Notes under the pieces: generated by a model
Told to the model about the DNA's origin: nothing
The model's input: only the letters and a program-made list of their open reading frames with translations
The model's database searches: none
Source: Dorea sp. D27
Lineage (GTDB): Bacteria > Bacillota > Clostridia > Lachnospirales > Lachnospiraceae
Direction of reading: 5' to 3'
Length of the DNA: 64,000 bases
Assembly: GCF_001185345.1 (NCBI RefSeq)
Contig: NZ_KQ236743.1
Location: 1,015,001 to 1,079,000 of the forward strand
In this document: positions 1 to 8,019 of the stretch, piece after piece
Layout: every line of letters starts with the position of its first letter
Numbering within the stretch: position 1 is the first letter of the stretch
Position numbers and translations under genes: made by a program

Positions 1-423
1 AGTGAAGATGCCGCTTATGACTGTACGCAGGAGACATTTCTGCGGCTGATCCGGTTTTACGGCACATATGTTGAAAAACGGAAGTTCAAGGCATGGCTGT
101 TACGGATAGCCCGGAATGTCTGTTATGACTACTTTCGCAGACAGAAAGAGATACCGTCAGAAGAAGTCACGCTTGGCATGATGCCAGGCAAGGCGGAGCC
201 GGACAGGAATCTTGGACATCTGGAGCGGGGACAGGTCATCAGGGCAGCACTTGACAGACTGCCCCGTATGCAGAGAGATGTGGTAATCCTGAGATTCTAC
301 CACGAGCTTTCCATTAAGGAAATAGCGATTATAACGGACAGCAGGATACCGACTGTCAAATCCCGGCTGCGCCAAAGCATGGAGAAGCTTCGGAATCTGC
401 TGAATGAGGAGGAATTGATTTGA
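1..423 (+). CDS. ECF-family RNA polymerase sigma factor, 5' end cut by window edge
   Basis: Reading frame 1 is open from the first base to the TGA at 421-423, so about 140 C-terminal residues are visible and the start lies outside the window. The left part has region 2 features (FLRLIRFY, then KAWLLRIARNVCYDYFRRQ). The right part has a region 4 helix-turn-helix with the hallmark LPRMQRDVVILRFYHELSIKEIA and TVKSRLRQSMEKLR. This is the architecture of small sigma-70 ECF factors, which direct RNA polymerase to a few envelope or stress promoters. The next gene starts on the overlapping TTG at 420, so the factor is translationally coupled to a membrane protein and an ABC exporter that it may control. 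No classical zinc-binding anti-sigma protein is visible downstream. Confidence 0.9.
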   Translation, partial: SEDAAYDCTQETFLRLIRFYGTYVEKRKFKAWLLRIARNVCYDYFRRQKEIPSEEVTLGMMPGKAEPDRNLGHLERGQVIRAALDRLPRMQRDVVILRFYHELSIKEIAIITDSRIPTVKSRLRQSMEKLRNLLNEEELI

Positions 424-1208
424 GCCTTTCTAAAAAAGAAAAAGAAATACAAAAGGTCCTGAGTGGGTACAGATCTCCGGCGGCCGTTCCGGAACGAAGA
501 AATACGGCGGTGTACATTATCGAAGCCGAATATGGAAAAAAAGGCATACAGAACCGGTGTCCATACTGGATACGCCTTAAAACACAGATAGCATACATCC
601 CAAAGCTTCTCTGGCTTGTACAAGGTATCTTGCTGACGGCGGGGCTGTGGGCCATTATGTACGCTCCAAGGTCTGGCGCGCTTACGGTCTTGTCAGCCGG
701 TTCTCCCGTGCTCGGCGTAACCGTGTTTCCGGTGCTGCTGCGCAGCTTTTCGGATGGCATGTGGGAATTGGAGCAGTCCGCCAGATTCAGCCTGAAAGAG
801 ATCTGCGGCATGAGGCTTCTCATATTCGGCCTGACGGATACGTGCATTTTAGCCGTCCTCTTGGCAGCGATGGTTCGGGAAGGCACGTCATTGAGCAGCT
901 ACCTATACTGGGTTATCGTTCCTTTTGCCTTATCCTGTTCCTGTTACATGTATCTCATACGTAAGATAAGAAGAAGCGCCTCTGGCTATATGCTCATATG
1001 TGCCGGAGCTGTTCTCGGCTGCGTCTCCCTGTACGTACAAGGATATAAAGACAAGATAGAGGGGATCCTTTCTGGCGGCATCGGGAGTGCCGCAGCCGCA
1101 GTCCTGCCCGCGGCTGCGGCGGTCATTCTTGGTATACAGGTATATTCTTATGTCAGGTTTATCGGCCAAAAGGGGAAAGGATGGGAGGAAATATGGAATT
1201 ACAGCTAG
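420..1208 (+). CDS. polytopic membrane protein coupled to the ECF sigma factor
   Basis: The 262-residue protein starts with a TTG overlapping the sigma factor stop; a GAGGAGG lies 8 bases upstream. It begins with about 55 charged, probably cytoplasmic residues, then has about six hydrophobic segments (roughly residues 62-80, 90-107, 136-152, 160-178, 192-206 and 222-245). I recognise no catalytic motif. Its position between an ECF sigma factor and an ABC-2 ATPase/permease pair suggests either a membrane-bound regulator of the sigma factor or an accessory exporter subunit; that is inference from context only. The 3' end overlaps the start region of the ATPase gene. Confidence 0.75.
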   Translation: MSLSKKEKEIQKVLSGYRSPAAVPERRNTAVYIIEAEYGKKGIQNRCPYWIRLKTQIAYIPKLLWLVQGILLTAGLWAIMYAPRSGALTVLSAGSPVLGVTVFPVLLRSFSDGMWELEQSARFSLKEICGMRLLIFGLTDTCILAVLLAAMVREGTSLSSYLYWVIVPFALSCSCYMYLIRKIRRSASGYMLICAGAVLGCVSLYVQGYKDKIEGILSGGIGSAAAAVLPAAAAVILGIQVYSYVRFIGQKGKGWEEIWNYS

Positions 1209-2089
1209 ATCAGGTTACGAAACAATACGGGGAGAAGCTGGCTGTCGACCGGCTGGACATGAGCCTTGAACCGGGCGTATATGGTCTCTTGGGGGCAAAT
1301 GGAGCCGGAAAGACTACGCTGATGCGTCTTATATGTGATATCCTGAATCCGACTTCAGGCGTTATCAGCTACTGCCATCAGGATATCCATCAGATGGGAG
1401 AGCAATACCGTAATATCTTGGGTTATCTGCCCCAGAAGTTTGGATATTATCCGGAGTTTACCGCACTCAGATTTTTACTTTATATGTCGGCACTCAAAGG
1501 GCTGGACAGGACGGCCGCAGCGGAACGCTCTATAGAGCTGCTGAAGCTCACCGGCCTGCTGCAGGAGAAGGATAAGAAGATCAAGACATTTTCCGGGGGG
1601 ATGCAGCGCAGGCTCGGCATCGCCCAGGCAATGCTGAACGACCCTTATATTCTTGTGCTGGATGAACCGACATCAGGCCTTGATCCAAAAGAACGTGTGC
1701 GCTTCCGGAATCTTATCAGCTCTTTCTCAAAGGATAAGATAGTGCTTCTCTCTACTCATATCGTCGCTGATGTGGAATACATCGCCGATAAGATATTCAT
1801 CATGAAGGAGGGACGGTTTATCAAGACCGGAACGCTGGAAGAGATTATATCAGAGACGGAAGGCATTGTGTGGGAATGCGAGGTAAGCCCGGTCATGGCG
1901 GCCTCAATGGAAGAAAAGTATACGATTGTCAATGTAAAGAGGAAAGGTGACAAGACAATCCTGCGCATCGTATCTGAAGAAAGGCCGTCCAAGGACGCGG
2001 TGAAAACAGAGGCGACGCTGGAAGATATATATCTGCATTATTTCAGCAGGGAAGGAGAGGAGCCATATGGGACAGCTGTTTCGTTTTGA
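1193..2089 (+). CDS. ABC-2 type transporter ATP-binding protein
   Basis: This is the nucleotide-binding subunit of an ABC exporter. Walker A is GANGAGKTT, the signature is FSGGMQRRLGIAQAML, Walker B is ILVLDEPTSG and the switch histidine is in LLSTHIV. At about 298 residues it has the single-domain DRA/NatA-like form with a C-terminal extension. I prefer the ATG at 1193, which has GGGAGG just upstream; an in-frame ATG at 1181 would add four residues. It overlaps the preceding membrane protein gene and the following permease gene, as expected of one operon. Substrate unknown; relatives export peptides, antibiotics or sodium. Confidence 0.9.
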   Translation: MELQLDQVTKQYGEKLAVDRLDMSLEPGVYGLLGANGAGKTTLMRLICDILNPTSGVISYCHQDIHQMGEQYRNILGYLPQKFGYYPEFTALRFLLYMSALKGLDRTAAAERSIELLKLTGLLQEKDKKIKTFSGGMQRRLGIAQAMLNDPYILVLDEPTSGLDPKERVRFRNLISSFSKDKIVLLSTHIVADVEYIADKIFIMKEGRFIKTGTLEEIISETEGIVWECEVSPVMAASMEEKYTIVNVKRKGDKTILRIVSEERPSKDAVKTEATLEDIYLHYFSREGEEPYGTAVSF

Positions 2090-3170
2090 GTTTGCCAAAC
2101 TGCTTCATAAGAAAATCGTCATGGCGGCGCTTGCGGCCTATGCTGCCGTAATGATAGTATTACTCGTCAACCAAAGTGCCGCAGGCCTGGAAGTGAAAAC
2201 AGCAGATGGACAGACATATCACGGAAGAGAGGCTGTGGAATATGAGAAGGCTGTGGCGGATAGGTACCGTGGGAAGCTGGATGCTGAGAAAGTAAACGAC
2301 ATCCTCCGGTCTGCCGCTGCATCCGGTAATCCGGAGGAGTTATCTTATAGAGGAGACTGGATGACAAAATCTATTTCCGCTATGTTTGTCTGGGAATCCT
2401 GGGATAAGATAAAGCCTGTGGACGACGCTGACATTGAGGAAGCCTATCCCCAGACGAAAGAAAAGCCATTCCAGATAGGTTATACGAGGGGGTGGGAGAC
2501 TGCCATGGTGTGTATAGAGTCCATGCTTCTCATTGCCGGCTTCCTCATAGTCATCACGGTTGCGCCAGTGTTCTCGGAAGAGTACTCAAGCGGCATGGAT
2601 GCCCTCATACTGACAGGAAAAAGAGGAAAGAGCACATGTATCTATGCCAAGATCCTGGCATCCATCAGCTTCTCCGTACTGCTCGCTTTATTCACGATTG
2701 TTCTGCCAGCCGCAGCAATGGTGGTACAATATGGAACGAAAGGGTGGGATGCAGCGATTCAGGTGGCCGTACATGGACTGTTCTGGACTGTACCGTATAC
2801 GGTCGGCTGTATGCAGGCGCTGGCTCTCATTACCGTATTTGCATTTATTGGCTGTATACTTCTGACATGTATGACACTGCTTCTGTCAGCACTTTCCAGA
2901 AATTCATTTACAGCAGTTCTGGCTGCCCTGTTTCTGTATGTCCTTCCGATTGTGCTGATTGACAAGCTGGATATCCTTCTGCTCAATCAGCTTCTGTCCA
3001 TTATGCCTTCCGGCGACTTCAATGTTGCCTTAGTGCTCGGAATGAAGGACATGAGTATCGGAACGCTTGACATCCCGATGTCATATCTGAATATAACCCT
3101 GGCCGTCCTTATGGGCATCGGTGCCTGGAATGGTTCCAGGAAGATATTTGGAGGACACCAGGTAACTTAA
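2067..3170 (+). CDS. ABC-2 type transporter permease
   Basis: This 367-residue membrane subunit pairs with the ATPase whose 3' end it overlaps by 23 bases (GGAAGGAGAGG precedes the ATG). An N-terminal membrane segment (about residues 18-34) is followed by an extracytoplasmic stretch of about 110 residues, then about five membrane segments in the C-terminal half. That is the topology of NatB/YhaP-like ABC-2 permeases with a large first outer loop. The segment FSEEYSSGMDALILTGKRGKS matches the region after the second membrane helix of the family. It is the last gene of the sigma-exporter operon and is followed at once by a strong terminator. Confidence 0.85.
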   Translation: MGQLFRFEFAKLLHKKIVMAALAAYAAVMIVLLVNQSAAGLEVKTADGQTYHGREAVEYEKAVADRYRGKLDAEKVNDILRSAAASGNPEELSYRGDWMTKSISAMFVWESWDKIKPVDDADIEEAYPQTKEKPFQIGYTRGWETAMVCIESMLLIAGFLIVITVAPVFSEEYSSGMDALILTGKRGKSTCIYAKILASISFSVLLALFTIVLPAAAMVVQYGTKGWDAAIQVAVHGLFWTVPYTVGCMQALALITVFAFIGCILLTCMTLLLSALSRNSFTAVLAALFLYVLPIVLIDKLDILLLNQLLSIMPSGDFNVALVLGMKDMSIGTLDIPMSYLNITLAVLMGIGAWNGSRKIFGGHQVT

Positions 3171-3180
3171 AAGTAATGAA

Positions 3181-3221
3181 AAGAAGCGCCGGTCATAAGG
3201 ATAATTTGACCGGCGCTTCTT
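3181..3221. terminator. bidirectional intrinsic terminator between exporter operon and lexA
   Basis: A perfect 15-bp inverted repeat (AAGAAGCGCCGGTCA with its complement) encloses an 11-base loop. A short T or A run on each side lets it serve both converging transcription units: the ABC permease on plus and lexA on minus. Confidence 0.85.
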
Positions 3222-3234
3222 TCCAGTAAGAGTT

Positions 3235-3852
3235 CTAATCAAAAAAACGGAATACCCCAATCACTTTGCCCAATATCTGGACATCCCGCACGATGATGGG
3301 GTCCATCGTGTCATTCTGCGGCTGAAGGCGGATGATGCCTTCCTCTTTATAAAAGGTCTTGACCGTGGCCCCGTCCTCGACGAGCGCTACAACCATCTCT
3401 CCGTTGCGGGCCGTCTTACGTTCTTCCACCAACACGTAGTCCCCGTCAAGGATACCGGCATTGATCATGCTTTCTCCTTTTACCTTAAGCATAAACGTCT
3501 GCTTGTTAGGCATGTATTCCATCGGGATAGGAAAGTAGTTCTCTATATTCTGTTCGGCAAGAATAGGTTCTCCCGCTGCTACGCGGCCCAGAATCGGTAC
3601 GTTTACCATTTCCCGTCTCGTAAAATTAAAAGAATCATCCAGTATCTCGATTGCTCTCGGTTTGGTCGGATCCCTGCGGATATAACCGTTCTTCTCCAGC
3701 GTCTCCAGATGGGAGTGGACTGAAGAGGTGGACTTAAGATTTACGGCTTCGCAGATGTCACGCACCGCTGGTGGAAAACCCCGTTCCAGTATCTGTGCTT
3801 TTATGTATTCTAATATTTCCTGCTGCTTTGGACTGATTTTACCTTGCGCCAT
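3235..3852 (-). CDS. lexA: LexA, SOS response repressor
   Basis: LexA represses DNA-damage genes and cleaves itself when stimulated by RecA filaments. The 205-residue protein has the N-terminal winged helix (LEYIKAQILERGFPPAVRDIC, then SSVHSHLETLEKNGYIRR). It also has the Ala-Gly cleavage site in GRVAAGEP, the catalytic serine in KGESMINAG and the catalytic lysine in GATVKTF. I chose the ATG at 3852 because AAGGAGG sits 6 bases upstream; the open frame extends 7 codons further without a ribosome site. Two overlapping LexA-box-like sequences in the upstream region imply autoregulation. Confidence 0.97.
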   Translation of the reverse strand: MAQGKISPKQQEILEYIKAQILERGFPPAVRDICEAVNLKSTSSVHSHLETLEKNGYIRRDPTKPRAIEILDDSFNFTRREMVNVPILGRVAAGEPILAEQNIENYFPIPMEYMPNKQTFMLKVKGESMINAGILDGDYVLVEERKTARNGEMVVALVEDGATVKTFYKEEGIIRLQPQNDTMDPIIVRDVQILGKVIGVFRFFD

Positions 3853-3901
3853 AAAAAACCTCCTTGATTTCATCCGTACTTTCTGCTTTTATACTTATTT
3901 T

Positions 3902-3929
3902 ATCATAGCAAAAGTAAAAAAGCAAACAA
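3902..3929 (-). promoter_or_regulatory. candidate lexA promoter
   Basis: On the minus strand a TTGTTT (3929-3924) and a TATGAT (3907-3902) are separated by 16 bases. The -35 element lies inside the LexA-box-like sequence at 3923-3936, which fits repression by LexA. Confidence 0.55.
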
Positions 3930-3949
3930 ATGTTTAGAAAATATGTTCG
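3923..3949. promoter_or_regulatory. two abutting LexA-box-like operators on the lexA side
   Basis: The Gram-positive LexA box consensus is CGAACRNRYGTTYG. CAAACAAATGTTTA (3923-3936) and AGAAAATATGTTCG (3936-3949) each match 12 of 14 positions. They sit just upstream of lexA, the first over its candidate -35. Confidence 0.7.
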
Positions 3950-3968
3950 ATTAATTTCCGAAATACTA

Positions 3969-3997
3969 TTGACAAACGTGCGTTCGGATTATATAAT
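3969..3997 (+). promoter_or_regulatory. sigma-A promoter of the yneA-like gene with embedded LexA box
   Basis: TTGACA (3969-3974) and TATAAT (3992-3997) are separated by exactly 17 bases, a consensus promoter. CAAACGTGCGTTCG at 3973-3986 lies in the spacer and matches the Gram-positive LexA box at 13 of 14 positions. Such a strong promoter would need tight repression, which LexA would provide. Confidence 0.85.
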
Positions 3998-4005
3998 CTT
4001 CATAT

Positions 4006-4019
4006 AGAACGGTTGTTCG
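4006..4019 (+). promoter_or_regulatory. LexA-box-like operator downstream of the yneA-like promoter
   Basis: AGAACGGTTGTTCG matches the LexA consensus at 12 of 14 positions. It lies just after the transcription start expected from the promoter at 3969-3997, a position that would block elongation or open-complex formation. Confidence 0.65.
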
Positions 4020-4050
4020 TTTTGACAGAACCTGACGAGGAGGGGAAGCT

Positions 4051-4410
4051 ATGGATGCACACAGGTTATATGCGGCAAGCAAGAGAAGAAGACAAGTATG
4101 CATGAAGAAATTCACGGCAGCGATATCGGCGTTCGTTTTGATAATGTGCATGAGCATCCTGCTCGGCTGCAATTTTTCTGATGCTAGCGACAGCCGGGAG
4201 GATGCCCCTGTAGAGTACAGATATTACAAGAGCATAGAGATACAGCCAGGTGATACGCTCTGGGGAATCGCAGAAGAATTTATGACTGATGAATACAGTT
4301 CCGTGAATGAATATATTAATGAAGTCAAGAAAATCAACGGCCTGGGTTCCGATGACATCCAGGAGAGCCAGTATCTGACCATAGCGTATTATGATACTGA
4401 GTTCAGATAG
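4051..4410 (+). CDS. small membrane-anchored LysM protein, YneA-like SOS division inhibitor
   Basis: The protein has 119 residues. After a basic N terminus a hydrophobic segment (about residues 22-39) anchors it; LLGC at its end could be a lipobox if translation began at the internal MKKF. The outer part carries a LysM-type motif (IEIQPGDTLWGIAEEF, then INEVKKINGL) that binds peptidoglycan. In Bacillus, yneA is divergent from lexA, is LexA-repressed, has one membrane helix plus LysM, and delays division after DNA damage. Here size, domains, divergent position and LexA boxes all agree. The ATG at 4051 follows GAGGAGGGG. The function is inferred from context and domain, not from high sequence identity. 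Confidence 0.8.
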   Translation: MDAHRLYAASKRRRQVCMKKFTAAISAFVLIMCMSILLGCNFSDASDSREDAPVEYRYYKSIEIQPGDTLWGIAEEFMTDEYSSVNEYINEVKKINGLGSDDIQESQYLTIAYYDTEFR

Positions 4411-4411
4411 A

Positions 4412-4438
4412 TATATAAGCTTTTCGAAGCCTTATATA
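4412..4438 (+). terminator. stem-loop just after the yneA-like gene
   Basis: Immediately after the TAG is a stem TATATAA-GCTT closed by a TTCG tetraloop and its complement, with one bulged C, followed by an AT-rich stretch. It is a plausible weak terminator. Confidence 0.5.
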
Positions 4439-4455
4439 TATTATACTCACCTATT

Positions 4456-4501
4456 GGCGGCATGTCCCTAAGAGCAGCGATGCGATTAGGGGCATGCCGC
4501 C
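4456..4501. repeat. long inverted repeat without T-tract
   Basis: GGCGGCATGTCCCTAA (4456-4471) and TTAGGGGCATGCCGCC (4486-4501) form a 16-bp stem with one wobble around a 14-base loop. Neither side has the T-run of an intrinsic terminator. It lies in the gap between the yneA-like and recombinase genes; a second, weaker stem at 4412-4438 precedes it. Confidence 0.6.
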
Positions 4502-4578
4502 GTTATGCTGTACGAGATAATGTGCAGTATAATCTTGTGACATATCTATACGACAAATACCGATTTTTCCAAAAGATA

Positions 4579-4607
4579 TGGACAGGAATTTAAAACAATG
4601 ATATAAT
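4579..4607 (+). promoter_or_regulatory. candidate sigma-A promoter of the recombinase gene
   Basis: TGGACA (4579-4584) and TATAAT (4602-4607) are spaced 17 bases, 63 bases upstream of the recombinase ATG. No LexA box is visible here, so the recombinase appears not to be directly SOS-controlled. Confidence 0.7.
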
Positions 4608-4669
4608 CTGCTTAATCAAGGGATTACAGACCGTTCTATAATAAGCTATATAAGGGGGATTTTATTATA

Positions 4670-5728
4670 ATGCCAGAGACAAGAACATATCATGAGCAGA
4701 CACAGATCAACCAGACGCTGCGGCTCAGGGAAGTCCTGAAGACGCTGCCGCCATTTGCAAAGGATTATTTTCGTGCGATGGAGCCAAAGTCTTCCGCCAA
4801 AACAAGAATTAACTATGCCTACGATATACGTGTGTTTTTTCATTTTCTTATGGAAGCCAATCCAAGCTATAAAAATTATACAATCGATCAGTTTGAAGTA
4901 TGTGATCTTGAAAAGCTGGAACCGGTAGATATCGAGGAATACATGGAATATCTGAAAGTATACAGGCATGAAGATGAACTGATCACAAACAGTGAAAAAG
5001 GACTGTCCCGTAAGATGTCGGCCCTCCGAAGCTTCTATAGCTATTATTTTAAACATCAGATAATCATGAAAAATCCAACGCTGCTCGTTGATATGCCGAA
5101 GCTCCATGACAAGGCAATCATACGTCTGGACGCCGATGAGGTTGCATTGCTCCTCGATTATGTCGAGACGTGCGGAAGCAGGCTGTCCGGACAGGCATTG
5201 ACGTATTACCGTAAGACGAAGAACCGGGATCTGGCGATACTGACCTTGCTTCTTGGTACCGGAATCCGCGTATCGGAATGCGTCGGACTTGACCTGACGG
5301 ATGTAGATTTCAAGAACAATGGAATCACAGTGACGCGTAAAGGAGGCAGCCAGATGGTCGTCTATTTTGGAGAAGAAGTAGAAATGGCTCTTACAAGCTA
5401 TATCACCGGAGACCGGGCGGCTGCCACTCCCCTCTCCGGCCATGAAAATGCCCTCTTCCTCTCCACCCAGCGCCGGCGTATGGGAATCCAGGCAATGGAG
5501 AATATGGTTAAAAAATACGCCAGACAAGTTACTCCGAACAAAAAGATTACCCCGCATAAGCTCAGAAGCACGTATGGTACTTCGCTCTATAAAGAGACTG
5601 GGGACATCTATCTTGTGGCCGATGTCCTTGGACACAAGGATGTCAACACGACGAAGAAGCACTATGCCGCCATTGATGAAGACAGGCGCAGGAAAGCGGC
5701 ATCGGCAGTGAAGCTGCGGGAAAGTTAA
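4670..5728 (+). CDS. tyrosine recombinase/integrase, XerC/D-like
   Basis: This is a site-specific recombinase of 352 residues. An N-terminal SAM-like core-binding domain (about 25-135) precedes the catalytic domain. The catalytic set is visible: Arg200 in GTGIRVSE, Lys224 in TRKGG, His296 and Arg299 in HKLRSTYG, His322 in GHKDVNTT, and the nucleophile Tyr332 in KHYA. Length and lack of phage neighbours suggest a chromosomal Xer-type enzyme rather than a prophage integrase. The ATG at 4670 has AAGGGGG about 11 bases upstream. Its 3' end overlaps the convergent MFS gene by 4 bases. The target site is unknown. Confidence 0.88.
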   Translation: MPETRTYHEQTQINQTLRLREVLKTLPPFAKDYFRAMEPKSSAKTRINYAYDIRVFFHFLMEANPSYKNYTIDQFEVCDLEKLEPVDIEEYMEYLKVYRHEDELITNSEKGLSRKMSALRSFYSYYFKHQIIMKNPTLLVDMPKLHDKAIIRLDADEVALLLDYVETCGSRLSGQALTYYRKTKNRDLAILTLLLGTGIRVSECVGLDLTDVDFKNNGITVTRKGGSQMVVYFGEEVEMALTSYITGDRAAATPLSGHENALFLSTQRRRMGIQAMENMVKKYARQVTPNKKITPHKLRSTYGTSLYKETGDIYLVADVLGHKDVNTTKKHYAAIDEDRRRKAASAVKLRES

Positions 5729-6918
5729 GCTGAGGCTCCTATTTCTTCAGCTTTCTTCAGCAGCAAGGTTGGCAGAAAGATTCCGGCACAGAATACACAT
5801 CCCAGAGCCATGCCCCAGTCAATCCCCATAAAATCGCTGACGATTCCCATGATCCATGGTCCGAACATGCCGCCAAGTCCTCCGCATGCAAAATAAATAC
5901 CTTGAATCCTGGCAGAATCACCATGTGGCAGACTGGATAGTATGGCTGTCCCTGCCGGGAAGATAATGGAGTAAAAAAGGCCGGTGAGCGCCGCGCACAT
6001 GACAAACAGCGGTGAACCGAATACACCGAGCAGCATACAGATACATGCCGCTGCAGACGCAGCCAGCACACATTTTCTCCGCCCTGCCCTGTCTACAAAT
6101 AAGCTGCCGAGCAGCCTGCCTAATGTGATACCGATATAGAACATGGACAAGAACCTGGAGCTGTCCACAACGGAGAACAGCTTCTCTTTTCTGTAGAAAT
6201 CAACCATCCATGTTGCAACGCCCATCTCAGCGGCCATGTATGAAAAATTCACAAGATACATGAGCAGGATTCCTCTTTGTGAGAGGATGCTGCGTATGTT
6301 CGACTCTTCTTTCTCTTCTGCATGTGATCCGGCCGGTCCGGTTTCGGGCCGTGATGAATTTTTAATCATACAGAAGAAAAAGGTGGACGGTATGAGGAGC
6401 AATAAACCACATCGGTAGACCAAGCGCCAGGAAATCCCCTCGCCAAGCATATATCCTGCAATAACCGGAGAAATGATTGCGCCGAGTCCGGCGATGGAAG
6501 TTAATAAGCTGAGATAACCACCTTTCTTATCCGGATAACACTCTGTAATTATATTGCATCCGACCAGTTCTAATGCACCAAGTCCCATTCCCATAAAGAA
6601 GATAAATAATATGAGCAGAGGCATCGCAGAAGAAAAGGAGTATCCCGTTACCCCAAGTACCATACAGGCACCGGCAAAAACCAAAGCTGCCTTCTGTCCG
6701 CAATAATCTGTTAAGAAGCCTGCCAGGAAGGTGGCGGCAAAATACCCCGCATATTGCCCCATAACAATGGTCCCGCCTATAGAATAATTGAAATTCATAT
6801 CATCCAGCAGATTAGATAAGGTGGATCCTTTCAGACTATCAAACAGCCCGAAAAGCAGATAGCTCAGCAAGCTTGCCGCGGTAATCATAAGACATGGATT
6901 TTTATTGAGTTTAAGCAT
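5725..6918 (-). CDS. MFS transporter, FucP/sugar-porter-like group
   Basis: This 397-residue protein has 12 predicted membrane segments split by a charged central loop near residues 190-215. The MFS motif A region appears in degenerate form as GFLTDYCGQKAA after helix 2, and GRLLGSLFVDRAGRRK is its counterpart in the second half. The family moves sugars, organic acids or drugs with protons; the substrate cannot be read from sequence. It is transcribed divergently from the AraC-type regulator at 7053, its likely controller. Confidence 0.85.
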   Translation of the reverse strand: MLKLNKNPCLMITAASLLSYLLFGLFDSLKGSTLSNLLDDMNFNYSIGGTIVMGQYAGYFAATFLAGFLTDYCGQKAALVFAGACMVLGVTGYSFSSAMPLLILFIFFMGMGLGALELVGCNIITECYPDKKGGYLSLLTSIAGLGAIISPVIAGYMLGEGISWRLVYRCGLLLLIPSTFFFCMIKNSSRPETGPAGSHAEEKEESNIRSILSQRGILLMYLVNFSYMAAEMGVATWMVDFYRKEKLFSVVDSSRFLSMFYIGITLGRLLGSLFVDRAGRRKCVLAASAAACICMLLGVFGSPLFVMCAALTGLFYSIIFPAGTAILSSLPHGDSARIQGIYFACGGLGGMFGPWIMGIVSDFMGIDWGMALGCVFCAGIFLPTLLLKKAEEIGASA

Positions 6919-7052
6919 AAGGTACCTCCCGGAGATAAGATGATTATCGTAATTTCCTTTTTTATGGTATAATTATAACAGCTAAAAATATAAATCGATA
7001 ATAGAATTCAGCCAGTTAATATGACAATACGGTCAGGATATGGAGGAATGTA

Positions 7053-7937
7053 ATGCTGACATTTGGTGACACCACTATCGACAGCCAGAGGCATGAATAT
7101 TTGGAGGATGGAACAGTGGAATTTCCTGTTGCATGTTATTTTGATGATTTAAAGCAAAAATCCATTCCATGGCATTGGCATGAGGAATTAGAAGTTGGAA
7201 TTGTCCGGGAAGGGACCATAACGATCAGGACTCCAAACGGCCAGTGGCAGCTTTCAAAAGGAGAATGCTTTTTTATCAACAGCAGCATACTGCATACGAT
7301 ACAGGCTCAGAATCCGGAGGGATGTTCCACAGATTCCTTAGTCTTCCACGCGAATCTAGTTGGAGGCAATATGGACAGCGTCTTCTGGCGTAAATTTGTT
7401 CGTCCGGTTACGTCGAACGCGGGAATTGCCATGCTGCCATTTCATAAGACAGAACACAAAAAAGCGAATGAGCTTATCCAGTCTGCATGGCTGGAATGTC
7501 TTCACAGTGACTATGGTTTTGAGGTCAACGTCCGCTATCTATTATCACAATTATTTGTAGCGATTACCCAAAACCATCCCGAAATATCAGCCGCCAATCA
7601 GAAAAAACTGTTCCAGCACAGTGAACGGATTAAAATAATGCTTACATATATAAAGGATAATTATTCGGAAAATGTAACCGTCCGCAAAATTGCAGACAGC
7701 GCCTCTATCAGCGAAAGCGAGTGCCTGCGCTGCTTTCGCAATGTACTGGGCATCTCGCCGATCTCATATCTGAAAAGATACCGGCTGCAGCATGCAGCGG
7801 AATTATTAGATGGAACGCAATGGAAGGTCTCTTACATAGGACAGTTGTGTGGTTTTAGCGAGATGAGCTATTTTTCTAAATCTTTCAGGGAGATATATCA
7901 ATGTACGCCTTCGCAATACCGGTTACGGGATAAATAG
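7053..7937 (+). CDS. AraC family transcriptional regulator with cupin sensor domain
   Basis: This protein has 294 residues. The N-terminal half is a cupin-like effector domain (SIPWHWHEELEVGIVREG and KGECFFINSSILHTI, about residues 35-85). The C-terminal hundred residues carry two helix-turn-helix motifs (KIADSASISESECLRCFRN and IGQLCGFSEMSYFSKSFRE), ending in the AraC signature YQCTPSQYR. A GGAGG precedes the ATG. Divergent from the MFS gene with about 130 bases between them, it probably activates that transporter in response to a small molecule such as a sugar. Confidence 0.9.
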   Translation: MLTFGDTTIDSQRHEYLEDGTVEFPVACYFDDLKQKSIPWHWHEELEVGIVREGTITIRTPNGQWQLSKGECFFINSSILHTIQAQNPEGCSTDSLVFHANLVGGNMDSVFWRKFVRPVTSNAGIAMLPFHKTEHKKANELIQSAWLECLHSDYGFEVNVRYLLSQLFVAITQNHPEISAANQKKLFQHSERIKIMLTYIKDNYSENVTVRKIADSASISESECLRCFRNVLGISPISYLKRYRLQHAAELLDGTQWKVSYIGQLCGFSEMSYFSKSFREIYQCTPSQYRLRDK

Positions 7938-7939
7938 CT

Positions 7940-8000
7940 GAAGACAGCCCTTGGGAAGTGGACTGGGCCTTCTGTCCATGGCTCCCTAAGGGCTGTCTTC
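7940..8000. terminator. stem-loop terminator between araC-type gene and hybrid kinase
   Basis: GAAGACAGCCCTT (7940-7952) and AAGGGCTGTCTTC (7988-8000) form a perfect 13-bp stem with a long loop holding a smaller hairpin. The two flanking genes converge, so it probably serves both. Confidence 0.7.
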
Positions 8001-8019
8001 CGTTCACACCTTCATATAT

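Noticed and set aside
4646..5662. 338-codon minus-strand open frame opposite the recombinase
   Set aside because: Antisense shadow of a gene with a full catalytic set; no ribosome site and no recognisable domain.
4670..5728. Prophage or integrative element suggested by the integrase
   Set aside because: No structural, replication or transfer genes, no att-like direct repeats, and housekeeping neighbours.
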